NCBI GenBank assembly: GCA_037693485.1
Contig: CM075349.1
Coordinates: forward strand, 26,729,501 to 26,793,500
Length of the DNA stretch: 64,000 bases
Direction: 5' to 3'
Source of the DNA: Kitagawia praeruptora
Taxonomy: Eukaryota > Streptophyta > Magnoliopsida > Apiales > Apiaceae
The translations under genes were made by a program, and so were the position numbers. Positions 53,877-64,000 of the stretch are shown in pieces. Every line of letters starts with the position of its first letter. The stretch's first letter is position 1. The notes under the pieces are model-generated. The model had not been told where the DNA came from, searched no databases, and saw only the letters and a list, made by a program, of their open reading frames with translations.

Positions 53877-56800
53877 CTAACTTGTGTTAAGCATTCCCAA
53901 TTCACCAACCAACCTATTGAATGTTACTTCATCAAGAGGTTTGGTGAATATATCTGCAATTTGTTGCATTGTGGGCACGAAATGTAGCTCCACAGTCCCC
54001 TCCTCGACATGTTCTCTTATGAAGTGATACCTGATGTCGATGTGCTTGGTTCTTGAGTGATCTACAGGATTGTTGGTTATGGCAATGGCACTTGTGTTGT
54101 CACACATAATTGGAATTTTCTTGTGCTCCATGCCATAATCCTTCAATTGGTTCCTCATCCACAGTATTTGAGCTACACAGCTTCCAGCAGCAATGTACTC
54201 AGCTTCAGCAGTAGAAGTAGATACAGTATGTTGCTTTTTACTTTGCCAGGACACCAATCTTCTGCCAAGAAATTGACAAGCACCAGATGTGCTTTTCCTA
54301 TCAATCCTGCAACCTGCATAGTCTGAATCCGTATAGCCAATTAGATTAAAACCTGTATCTCTTGGGTACCAAATCCCTAGATTTGGTGTGCCCTTGAGAT
54401 ACCTAAAAATTCTTTTGACGGCTATGAGATGTGATTCTCTTGGATCCGCTTGGAATCTTGCACATAAACAAGTTGCGAACATAATATCGGGTCTACTTGC
54501 AGTTAAATAGAGGAGTGAGCCAATCATACCTCGATAGCTTGTGATGTCAACTGATTTACCTGATTTGTCTTCATCAAGCTTCGTGGTTGTTGCCATGGGA
54601 GTCTTAGCTGCTGATGCATCTTCTCGATTATACTTCTTGAGTAAATCTCTGACGTACTTGGATTGACAGATAAACATTCCATCTTTTCTCTGACTGATCT
54701 GTAATCCAAGGAAGAAAGACAGCTCTCCCATCATGCTCATCTCGTATTTCTCTTGCATTAGCTTAGCAAATTTCTCGCACAAGCGCTCATTAGATGACCC
54801 GAAGATAATATCGTCCACATAGACTTGAACAAGTATTAAATCATTCTTCACATTCTTATAGAACAATGTTTTGTCAATTACTCCCCTAGTAAAACCACTT
54901 TCAATTAAGAATACGGATAGGGTTTCATACCAACATCTTGGGGATTGTCTGAGGCCATAGACAGATTTGAAGAGAAGATACACAAAATCTACAAGTTCTG
55001 GATCAATGAAGCCAGGCGGCTGTTCCAGATACACCTCTTCTTCTAACTCTCCGTTCAGGAAGGCACTTTTCACATCCATCTGAAAAACCTTGAAGTTCTT
55101 ATGTGCTGCAAATGCCAAGAACATCCTGACTGCCTCAAGTCTTGCAACCGGTGCATAGGTCTCATCATAATCAATTCCTTCTCGCTGAGAATAACCTTTT
55201 GCAACCAAACGAGCCTTGTTTCGAGTTACAAGTCCGTTTTCATCCATTTTATTTCTGAATACCCACCTAGCTCCAATTACTGATTTGTTCTTTGGTCGGG
55301 GTACCAGTTTCCAAACTTTCTGCCTTTCAAACTGATTGAGTTCCTCTTGCATTGCAATCACCCAATCAGCATCACCAAGAGCTTCTTCTATTTCTTTAGG
55401 TTCAAGCTTGGATAAGAACCCAGAATATAAGCAAATATTAGCCAGGTCAGCTCTTGCAGTTCTTCTAGTAGACACACCAGCATCTGGATCACCAATAATT
55501 AATTCAAACGGATGGTCTCTATTCCATACCCGTTCTCTTGGAAATTGTCTTGATGATTCAGCGTGACTTTCTGAGTTGTGGTGCTGACTACTTTGATTAC
55601 TTTCACTAACTCCCCCTGAGTTAGTGCCAGCTCCTACAGAACTAGAGTCAACTCGACTCGAGCCTTGAACAGTAGTCCTTGAGCTGCTATTTACTCCCCC
55701 TGAGTTGTTGCCGGTTCGTACTGAAGAAGTCTCTCCTGATCTTGTAGGATTAGCTTGTTCACTAGACTCAAGTTCTTCATGTACACTTGGAACATTTAAA
55801 GGGACAACCAACTCAGGTTCATCTTCAAGTTCTTCTAAGTCCAGATTCTGAAATTTTAGGGACTCAGGTTCACTAGAATCTCTTGAAATTGATGAGAATT
55901 TGGTATCGTCGAATCTGACGTTGTAGCTTTCAGTCACTTTTCGATCATTTACTAAGAACACCCTATAAGCTGCTACCACATCTGTGGAGTAACCAACAAA
56001 GATTCCTTCACGAGCTTTTGCTGCAAACTTGCCTAGATTTTCATCATCTATAAGTACATAGCATTTTGCTCCAAAGACATGAAAGTATTTGATTGTTGGT
56101 CTTCTGCCGTTCATTAGCTCACATGGTGTCTTTTCTTTATCTTTTATAATCAAGGATCGATTTTGAGTGTAACACACGGTACTCACTGCTTCTGCCCAGA
56201 AATACAGAGGAAGTTTCGAATCATACAACAAAGTTCTTGCTGCTTCAACCAAAGTTCTATTCTTCCTTTCAACTACTCCATTTTGTTGTGGAGTTCTCGG
56301 GGCTGAATACTGACGACGTATTCCCTTAGATACACAGAAGTCATTTAGCACTGCGTTTTTGAATTCAGTGCCATTGTCTGATCTAATCGTCTTCACAGTA
56401 AGTGTTGAAACATTCTCAATTTGAGTGATGTGATCAATGATTAGGAAAGGTACTTCGTCTTTCATCATTGCGAACAATACCCATGTATATTTGGAGAAGT
56501 CATCCACGATTACCAATGCATATCTTTTCCTAGACAAAGATAGGACATTCACTGGGCCGAACAAATCCATATGAAGAAGTTACAGAGGCTCAGTAATACT
56601 AGAAATTTCTTTGCTTTTATGCGATGCTCGTTTTGACTTTCCCATTTCACAAGCTTCACAGAGTCCTTTCGGAGCGAACTCCATTTGAGGTAGATCTCTC
56701 ACCAATTCTCGCCTCGCGAGAGCATTCATCGTTTTGAAGTTTAAGTGAGAAAGTTTTTGTGCCATAACCAGCTTTCATCATCCGAGGCTTTGCTGTAGAA

Positions 56801-57229
56801 ACAGGTGACCTCATTCTGATTTGCTGAATCCATGTCTGCAACAAAAAGATCTGCCTTACGAACTCCTCTCAAAGCCAGTGAGCCTTCCTTGATATGAGTG
56901 ATTGATACACTTTTCTTGTTGAAGACAATTTCGTAACCTTTGTCACAGAATTGACTGATACTCAACAAATTGTGCTTTAATCCCTCAACATAGGAAATAT
57001 CTTCAATGATGACATTGCCAGTTTTCAGTTTGCCATATCCCTTTGTCACACCTATGCTGTCATCTCCAAAGGTAACATAAGGGCCAGCTTTCATAACTAA
57101 CTCTGTAAGCAGGGACTTGTTTCCAGTCATATGCCTCGATGCTCCACTGTCTAGCACCCATATAACTTTATTTCTATTCTGCTTAATGCCCTGCAATGAC
57201 AGATTGGTTAGACTTTCTTCGGAACCCAA
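53877..57229 (-). pseudogene. Copia pol (protease, integrase, RT, RNase H), two lesions
   Basis: The minus-strand protease has VLDSGASRHMTGN (57160-57120 region). Integrase follows: zinc-binding LSHLNF and CEACEMGKSKRASHK; catalytic core VDDFSKYTW, IRSDNGTEFKN, PQQNGVVERKNRTL. RT has DVKSAFLNGELEEEVYLEQP and the YVDD active site (VYVDDIIFGS). RNase H has DYAGCRIDRKSTSGACQFLG, STAEAEYIA and KHIDIRYHFI; the end is DIFTKPLDEVTFNRLVGELG. A one-base loss in an A-run at about 56755 shifts the frame between protease and integrase. A CAA-to-TAA change at 56579-56581 stops it just before the catalytic core. From MDLFGPVNVL (56570) to 53877 the frame is open for 897 residues. Apart from these two lesions the protein is complete, so the element was active recently. 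Confidence 0.9.
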
Positions 57230-59655
57230 CTTTGATTGGGCCCGGCTTTTCGATAAGATCGAGAATCAACAGATTTAACAACAGAAGATGCACTTTTCTT
57301 AACATTACTAGAGCTTTCGACTTCCTCCTTTCCTTTCTCAGACTTGACATGTTTGTCAGTCCTAGGAGAAGGTTTGTCACTCCTAACTTTAGGAGGACTG
57401 ACAGTCTTGGCTCTCACATGCTTTTTCTTGATGTTTGAACTAGCAGCAGTATTTGAGCATGACTGGCTAGATGCATTCATTAAATTCACAAAAGTTTGCA
57501 TGACGTTAAAAGTGCATGGCATACAATTAGGTTGACCACACTGTGCATGATTCGGATGCAGTTTATTCATTGTATGTGTGGCAGGCATGGCATGTGCAGC
57601 AGGAACAATTATGTTAGCTTTACATGCATAAGAAAGATGTTCAGTAGATTTGCAGTGATAACATGCTTTCTTTATTCGTTCAGCCTTAACCTCTTTTATG
57701 CCTTTCTTCCCTTGTTGTTTAACAGCCTTAGCTCCTATTCCTAGTCTAGATTCATCACTAAGGAAATTGATTTTAACTTGTTTGATAGGAGTTATAGGTT
57801 GTGCTTTCTGGCGATCTTCCATCTCAATCTCATATCTAGCTATCAATTCAGTCTCTTCTTCTTCTATTCTAGGAACAAGGTGTTTGTAGATGGGTTTGAC
57901 AGAAGGTTTAAAAATGCTAGGAATTTCATTTTTAAGGTCACTGGAACTAGTGTCGATAGGTCTCTTCCCTTCTTTCTTAGAAAGGTTAGAATAATCAAGT
58001 CCTACACCTACTCCAGTTATCTTCTTAAATACGTCATTATCTACATACACTTTACTAGCAGCTAGTTTGTAAGCTTCGCATTTAGTTTCTAACTCAGCTA
58101 GTTTGTTCCTAAGACATGCTTCTACTTCTTCCTTAAGGACGAGCTTGTGTTCCAAAGATTTAATAAAATCTCTTAGGGAAGTATCTACAGTGCAAGCAGC
58201 CTCTAACTCTTCCACTTTTGCCTCAAGCATTCTGCTTTTGGCGACAAGTGTTTTCTGTTCCTTTTGAGAAGTGTCTAGGCTTTTGCACAACATGTAGATC
58301 TCTTCGCTAAGAGCCCCGTTCTGTTCCTTATAATCATCAATAGACATTTCTACTTTAAGGGTTAGAACTGGTACCTCTGGTTCCTCTGATGTCTCAGCCA
58401 TGAGGGCAAAGTTTGCTACATGAGTAACATCTTCCTCATCTGAATCATCCCAAGCTCTTCCTTCTGTTACTAATAAAGCTCTTTTTCCATGTCTTTCCTT
58501 CACCAACGATTCATACTTGCTTTTGAGGGCTTCAAATGTCTCTTTTGGATAAGTCTGTTTAGGCTTTTTGCAGTCCGTAGCAAAGTGTCCAGCTTCTCCA
58601 CAGTTATAGCATTTGAACTTCATTTTGAAATCCAAAGGAGATTTGTAGCTGGTATTCTTGCCTTTACCTTGGTAGCCTGACGAACTACCACCACCCCTAG
58701 CAGCCCGATAGTAAGATGAAGAATTTCTCTGTGGTCGGTTGCTCTTTCTGAATCTCATGTTGCTGAACTTCCTTGCCATGTATGCCACGACACTATCGTC
58801 CATGTTGTCCAGCTCTTCTTGGGTGAAGTAGTCATCATCACTGTTAGATGCGCACTCGTCATCATTATCAACTTGATGTGGTGTAAGTGATGATTTAGGC
58901 TTTGCTGCAACCATTGCCTTCTTAGACTCTTCCTCATCAGCAACTAATCCTGATGCAGTTTCTTTTCCTTTTGAATCATTGTCCCATGCTTGATCTTGAA
59001 GTGTCTCCAGCTCATAGGTCTTCAGAATTCCATAATATTCTTCCAGAGAAGTTGTATGCAAATCTCTGGTTTCTCTTACTGCGTAGACCCTATGTTCAAT
59101 ACTCTTTGGCTGGTTCCTCAGATATCTCGTATTGGTTTCAACCATGGGGAGAGTTACACCTCTCAGATTCAAATCCAATACCAACTGACTGAATCTTAGA
59201 TAGACGTCTGTTATGCCTTCTCCTTTTCGTATTCTGAAGGTGTCATACTCCATCTCGAGTATGAGTGTCTTGTTACTTCTAACCTCTGCAGATCCTTCCA
59301 TGACAACTTCTATCTTGTCCCAAATCTTCTTTGCTGTATTCAAACCTTTGACTATGTTGAACATTTCATGATCAAGGGATTCCATCAAGGTTTGTCTTAC
59401 AGAAGTATCATAAGCTATTTGCTCCTTGTCAGCATCCGTAAAGTCCGCTGCCTTTTTAGGCTCAGACCGAGCAGGTATAACCTCCTCTCCTTCCGTACGC
59501 TCAGGAATAGCTTTCATTGGAACGAATTTACCCTTTTCAAGGACTTCCAGATATTCAGGGTTAATTGTCTCTAAGTAAAGTCTCATTCTGAAAACCCATT
59601 CTTCATATTGATCTCGGTTGAACATTGGGATCTTGAAAGAATTTTTAGGAGCCAT
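57208..59655 (-). CDS. Sirevirus-type Gag
   Basis: 815 residues from MAPKNSFKIPMFNRDQYEEW; an upstream in-frame GTG at 59670 is not a plausible start. Residues ~1-230 are a Copia-type gag (UBN2-like) domain: RMRLYLETINPEYL, KIWDKIEVVMEGSAEV, YLRFSQLVLDLNLRGV. CYNCGEAGHFATDC (about 355) is a zinc knuckle, and CYHCKSTEHLSYAC (about 675) a second one with the same CX2CX4HX4C spacing. Between them is a coiled-coil-like Glu/Lys segment (KTLVAKSRMLEAKVEELEAA). Length, about twice a simple Copia gag, suits Sireviruses. It ends 22 nt inside the start of the protease open frame, in a different frame, so pol would need frameshifting or a separate mechanism. Confidence 0.88.
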   Translation of the reverse strand: MAPKNSFKIPMFNRDQYEEWVFRMRLYLETINPEYLEVLEKGKFVPMKAIPERTEGEEVIPARSEPKKAADFTDADKEQIAYDTSVRQTLMESLDHEMFNIVKGLNTAKKIWDKIEVVMEGSAEVRSNKTLILEMEYDTFRIRKGEGITDVYLRFSQLVLDLNLRGVTLPMVETNTRYLRNQPKSIEHRVYAVRETRDLHTTSLEEYYGILKTYELETLQDQAWDNDSKGKETASGLVADEEESKKAMVAAKPKSSLTPHQVDNDDECASNSDDDYFTQEELDNMDDSVVAYMARKFSNMRFRKSNRPQRNSSSYYRAARGGGSSSGYQGKGKNTSYKSPLDFKMKFKCYNCGEAGHFATDCKKPKQTYPKETFEALKSKYESLVKERHGKRALLVTEGRAWDDSDEEDVTHVANFALMAETSEEPEVPVLTLKVEMSIDDYKEQNGALSEEIYMLCKSLDTSQKEQKTLVAKSRMLEAKVEELEAACTVDTSLRDFIKSLEHKLVLKEEVEACLRNKLAELETKCEAYKLAASKVYVDNDVFKKITGVGVGLDYSNLSKKEGKRPIDTSSSDLKNEIPSIFKPSVKPIYKHLVPRIEEEETELIARYEIEMEDRQKAQPITPIKQVKINFLSDESRLGIGAKAVKQQGKKGIKEVKAERIKKACYHCKSTEHLSYACKANIIVPAAHAMPATHTMNKLHPNHAQCGQPNCMPCTFNVMQTFVNLMNASSQSCSNTAASSNIKKKHVRAKTVSPPKVRSDKPSPRTDKHVKSEKGKEEVESSSNVKKSASSVVKSVDSRSYRKAGPNQSWVPKKV

Positions 59656-60339
59656 TTCAAATCTGGTCACTAAAAGTTTCTAAGTACCCAAGACTAGGCT
59701 ATGTAGAATATCTATGTAGAAATTTTGCCTAAGTCGAAATTTCTCTAAGTAGAAATTTTGCTCAAGTCGAACTTCACTAAGTAGAAATTGTCCAAGTCGA
59801 AATTCTATGTAGAAAATCTCAAGTAGAAATTCTATGTAGAACTTTTGTCCTTAGAATAAATTTTCTGCAGATTTCTTTAATATTGAATAAACAATATTAT
59901 CTCTTTAACACCTTTTTGACTTTTGATACTTTACTCACCGAAAGCAGCTAACCCACTTGCTAGGTACTGAGTTTGTATTGTTTTGCTTTCGGCCAAGGAA
60001 TAATTATCAAATCAAAAGTACAAAAACACCTTTTTGACTATCTTATCTGTTTGAAAAAGGAGATCAAAAAGTTGTTGGGTTGTCTTCTTTGATAAGAACA
60101 GATGATGAACACTCAAGAACACCAAATATCAATGAACCCAGATTAATTCACAAAAATTAATTAAAATACACCCAAGCTAAATAATCACACCTGGAGTATT
60201 TAAATAATTTTTCGGATGAGTTTTCACTACCAACGAATTAAAGCACACTTTTCGAGAAAATGAAAAGTAGATCTAGAAAATGAAAACTCACGATTCTTCT
60301 ACCAAACACAAGGATCTATGTTTTGTATGTTAAACATCC
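59656..60339 (-). repeat. 5' leader with AAGTAGAA / AAGTCGAA motifs
   Basis: About ten copies of aagtagaaatt or aagtcgaaatt between 59680 and 59860 just upstream of gag. The remainder is AT-rich leader. The motif matches that in the LTR and in the block after pol. Confidence 0.65.
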
Positions 60340-60351
60340 GCTCTGATACCA
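60340..60351 (-). other. Primer binding site (initiator-tRNA-Met type)
   Basis: The minus strand reads TGGTATCAGAGC, two bases inside the 5' LTR end. Confidence 0.85.
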
Positions 60352-60353
60352 AT

Positions 60354-61406
60354 TGTTAGGTCCAAATGTGTTGTAGAGGGGGGGTGAATACAAATTTTTG
60401 AATATGAGAAGCAATAAATACGATGCAATAAATGAACACGCAGATTCAAGGAATATATTTCTTATATATAACTTGAAAAGGTTGCTACAACATTCATTAC
60501 AAAGTATAACAGAAGTTCAGAGAGAAGTGAATGATTCTAAGCTCTGTGAATGTACTCTCTCTCTTTTTCTTGTGTTTTCTCAATATTTTTCTCACTAAAA
60601 AACATTACACAAGTGCTTCTATTTATACTACATGTAATCTATGTCCTGTAGTCTTCAAAGACTAAGATGTACGTGGCCCAATGATGTCCACATAAATCTT
60701 GCCTTATCTTGAAAGCTTGGAAATCTGCCAATCAGAAGATGCCATGTGTCATGTTGAAGCTGCACTCTAAGTAGAACTTCTACTTGAGAATTTCTACTTA
60801 GCCATCTCGAATTTCTAAGTAGAACTTCTACTTAGAAATATTCTACTTGGTCATCTAGAATATTTAGTACTTAGAAAATATTCTGGTCTTCAACTTGAAA
60901 CTTCAATGCACATCTTGAGCTTGTGATATCTTCATGTCTTCTTTATTCTTCAGCAAGCTCTTGAACATGGATCTTTATTACTGACATAAACTTGCTATCA
61001 ATGTCCTGACACTTGATGCACTGGTCTGGTTCATAAGTGACTAGTCTTGATAGTGTTTCTGCTTCTTGAATAAATTACCATATTCACTTAGTAACTTGGC
61101 TTTCCAATATTCGCTTTCCTTCTTGTTCACTTGAAATCAATTGGTCTTGTTGATACTGATAGTTATGATCTTGATTCTCGATTTCTCAAATCACTGAGGC
61201 ATGAACAACTTTGACTTGAACTTCTCTCAATGATTTCTTCTTAGCTTGATCATAGTTAACATGTTCAATTGTATCAATTACCTTGTCTTCATTTAGTGTT
61301 GATTTCTTGTGACTTCTTGTTCTTGATTGTCTTCTGGTTAAGTATCTTTTCCTTTAATTGAGTTACATTAGTTATAGTGTTACAAGTTTATACACTCTGC
61401 CTTTCA
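60354..61406 (-). repeat. 5' LTR of the Sirevirus-type element
   Basis: 1053 bp, only a few substitutions against 46856-47908. A TATAAATA box on the minus strand lies at 60620-60627. Confidence 0.9.
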
Positions 61407-61411
61407 AACAT

Positions 61412-62823
61412 CCCACTTGAAATAAAAGCAACAAATACTTAAACACAAAACCAGGACTGTAGTCACACACAATGAGCTTAAATATTCCACAGAAAAGACT
61501 TACAAGGGGTATGGGCAAGAAAAAGGCGAAATGTTCCATTCTTCTTGTCTCTTTTTACTATACATTGGAGTGGAAGTTCACGGGGAGCAGGCTGCAATAG
61601 TGAATAAATAATAACCCAAAAAACGTAACTAATGAATCAGAAACTGAAGACCAACAATTACGAGAATAGATTTGTCAATTTATAGTAGTAGAAAGGAATG
61701 CAGTGAGTTTTCAGTTACTATCACATCTGCTGAGAAAATTGCATCATGAACCACAAGTAGTAACGAAGCATATAAATATAATGAACAAAACACATAATTA
61801 AAATTCACACAAAACAAAACAAATTTAATAATGAAATTAAAAATCCTTAGAAATGTTAGAGTCCCCAAAAAAGTTCTCAAAATGAATTCACAAATATAAA
61901 TAAGCCATGTGTCATACGTGAACAAATTCGGATCCGTTTCGAGGTAGGTAGCATTTTATATCCTAATGTGACATATTATTATCTTTTATTGAATTAAAAT
62001 TCTTGAGAGTTTTCTCATGAATTCAAGAATTCTATCATTTCAATCGGTATTCAAGGATTTTTTGTAAGAGTCATTTTCTTATGAATACTCATATTTTGTT
62101 GTGAATTTAAGAATTGTATTGAATTAAATAGGTAATTAAGAATTTCTTATGTGAGAGTTCTTTTTTAAGAATTTATTTTTTCTTGGTTTTGTGCTCTATG
62201 ACCATCAATTTCACTTATAAAGAAAAGTTAATAAAATTAAATTGACGTGCATAGTACTTTTAGAAAAAACAAAGATATAAATGAAGTAAAATGACATTAA
62301 TTTATGCAATTAACACAATAAAAAGATTAAAAAAATAGCATTACAATGATGAAAATAAAGATTACAAAAACCGAGGAGAAAGGGGCTCGGCGAAAAGAGG
62401 ATTGTACCGTGAGAGAAACCCTACTAAACCAAATTACTATCAACACAAATAAAAACCTGTGTCTTCTAAGTTCTAACTAATATTTTCCATAACCACCTGA
62501 AAGGCTGAAACACAAATTTAATTACATTTGAAAAAAGAGAACATCACTTTCATTTTTGTTTCTACTTAAACGACATTTTTTGGGTTAATGATTTTAGACC
62601 CTCTTAAGTTTTAACTTCAAACTCTCCAAAAATGGGTCGACACCCTTAGTTTTTGAATTTAAAATTTTATAATATATACCGAGATGGTTTTAAAATTTTA
62701 AAATTTAATTTGCCAAAGTGATGATGGTTTGCGATAGATGTAGATTGATATCTTTACACGACCACTCGACTAGGTATGTAAGTATGTTCAATTTGAGTCC
62801 AACAGTCAATACTAACTAATTAA
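61412..62823. other. AT-rich intergenic region
   Basis: No gene recognised. It is the continuation of the DNA left of 46851 before the Copia element inserted. Confidence 0.5.
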
Positions 62824-63060
62824 AGGGGTGTTTGGAAGTTAGAGGTTTGGGGTGAAATTAGAGGTTTGACCAAATGAAACCTCTAATGTGAGTGTTTGGT
62901 TGTTAGAGGTTTGAGTTAGAGGTTTGAGATCAAAAAGTTAATTTTAAAAAAATTCATTTAAGGAGTTTTTTGAATTAGAGGTTTGCTATGTGTTACAAAA
63001 AGTTATTCAAAAAGTTATTTACCAAACACTTTTATTCAAAATAGTTAATTAAATCCGTTA
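62824..63060. repeat. Repeat cluster of ttagaggtttg
   Basis: At least six copies of ttagaggtttg or its inverse aaacctctaa, starting ggggtgtttggaagttaga. It looks like the end of a MITE, but the other end is not clear. Confidence 0.35.
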
Positions 63061-63293
63061 GTCAAAACAGCTAATTCAATCCGCTAGTCAAAACAGTTAA
63101 TTCAATCCGTTTTTTTAAAATTTTGACGCAATTGTGTTTTTAATTTTCTTTCTAAATTTCATTATTTGACTATTTCTTTCAATTTTTTTACGAAAATAAT
63201 GTCAAACAAATTTTAGAAATTTTGGTGCCTTAAGATATGTTTTTCCCCCTCATGTGATCCATTACATTAAAACATAATTATGTTGTTGCTTTT

Positions 63294-64000
63294 TCAGGAG
63301 TGTTCTTCAGTGCGAATGTGGGAGAGGATAAGAAATTGGAGCTCTGTGAAGTCTTGGGAGTTCATAATGGCATAACCAATAGTAATTATCTTGGTCTTCC
63401 TTCATTGGTGGGTAGATCCAAGAAGCGAGTTTTTGGGTTTCTTAAGGAGAGGGCAAGTAATCGAATTCAGGGTTGGCAAAGGAAACCGATATCTCGAGCT
63501 GGTAAGACGGTTTTAATTCGTAATGTTGCTCAATCGATCCCATCTTAATGTATGTCATGTTTTTTATTGCCTAAAACATTATGTCAAGAGTTAGAGAGGA
63601 AGTTTAATAACTACTGGTGGAGCTCTGGTAGAGGTGGTAGGAGAGGTATCAACTGGTTATCCTGGAATAATGTTAGTATGTCAAAATGGAAGGGAGGGTT
63701 AGGCTTCAGGAATCTATTTGGCTTTAATATAGCATTGATGGGTAAACATTGTTGGAGATTTATGCAGGATCCGAGTGCTCTTGTGTCTAGAGTCTATAAG
63801 GCTCGGTATTTTCCAGATTCTCACCCATTGAGGGTTGTCAAAGGTCATGAACCGAGTTTTATCTGGTCAGGCATATGGTCTGCCAAGGAGGAGCTTTTAA
63901 GTGGTTTTAGGTGGGTTATTGGGGATGGTAATGATATTAGGGCTGTTACAGACCCTTGGCTAAGAATGAAGAGTGATTTTCGTGTAGAGAGAAGTCATAT
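63294..64000 (+). pseudogene. Second LINE ORF2 fragment, runs off the window
   Basis: Encodes SGVFFSANVGEDKK, NYLGLPSLVGRSKKRVFGFL, GWQRKPISRAGKTVLI, then after a TAA at 63546-63548 in the same frame MSCFLLPKTLCQELERKFNN, GGRRGINWLSWNNV, GGLGFRNLFGFNIALMGKH and RWVIGDGNDIRAVTDPW. This is the part of plant L1 ORF2 after the catalytic RT motifs. The in-frame stop sits where family members usually have Tyr-Cys. It is a different family from the LINE at 37248. The left end lacks upstream RT, so it is 5' truncated or cut. Confidence 0.8.

Larger units (their letters stand above)
46856..61406 (-). mobile_element. 14.6 kb Sirevirus-type Copia retrotransposon
   Basis: LTRs of 1053 bp at 46856-47908 and 60354-61406 (TG...CA) are almost identical. 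Target duplication aacat (46851-46855, 61407-61411). Primer binding site TGGTATCAGAGC (minus, 60340-60351) and polypurine tract at 47909-47922. Gene order on the minus strand is gag, protease-integrase-RT-RNase H, then a long non-coding block and a further large ORF. Integrase before RT marks Copia; the extra ORF after pol, a long gag with two zinc knuckles and repeated palindromic non-coding motifs point to the Sirevirus lineage. Confidence 0.93.

Noticed and set aside
1..64000. CRISPR arrays, operons, bacterial promoters or tRNA/rRNA genes
   Set aside because: The window is plant nuclear DNA; repeats are transposon-derived minisatellites, and I saw no cloverleaf or rRNA sequence.

Overview
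This is a 64 kb piece of a plant nuclear genome, almost certainly a eudicot. The evidence is intron-containing genes (ER membrane complex subunit 3, an NTF2-like plastid protein), plant-specific transposon families (hAT, Stowaway, CACTA, Helitron, L1-type LINE with an RNase H tail, an Au-type SINE, a Sirevirus-type Copia element), strong AT richness and captured fragments of plant genes (kinesin-12, RPT2, DUF789). I cannot name the species from the sequence.

Layout. 1-6330 is a pile of small DNA transposons: a Helitron with a duplicated 5' half, a tandem/nested array of foldback MITEs, a hAT MITE with an 8-bp target duplication and a Stowaway element. 6331-24269 is one 17.9 kb LTR retrotransposon (LTRs 6331-7122 and 23488-24269, target duplication ggttc) that split a palindromic MITE. 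It has no recognisable pol and carries a kinesin-12 gene fragment. Nested inside it is a related 6.6 kb element (14235-20878, target duplication acgtg) with a single gag gene and no pol. Both elements are packed with minisatellites and with three families of short hairpins whose two arms change together, including hairpins placed directly on polypurine tracts.

24500-36100 is the gene island: a cyclophilin pseudogene, an intronless double-domain cyclophilin (minus), EMC3 (plus, 8 coding exons) with a MITE full of ACGT motifs about 260 bp upstream, and an NTF2-like gene (plus, 4 exons).

37248-42870 is a 5'-truncated L1-type LINE with an 11-bp target duplication and poly-A tail. It was itself interrupted by a hAT-type MITE (38413-39200) and by a small Copia-like element (39530-41999) that carries a proteasome RPT2 fragment. 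Then come a SINE, a TRIM-like LTR remnant, a MITE, a CACTA end and a broken DUF789 gene fragment.

46856-61406 is a 14.6 kb Sirevirus-type Copia element on the minus strand with gag, pol (one frameshift, one nonsense codon) and a large additional ORF downstream of pol interrupted by one in-frame TAG. Its LTRs are nearly identical, so it is young. The window ends in a second LINE fragment (63294 onwards) that runs off the edge.

The part most worth following up is the nested pair at 6331-24269: two related pol-less retrotransposons whose non-coding interiors look like collections of conserved RNA structures.
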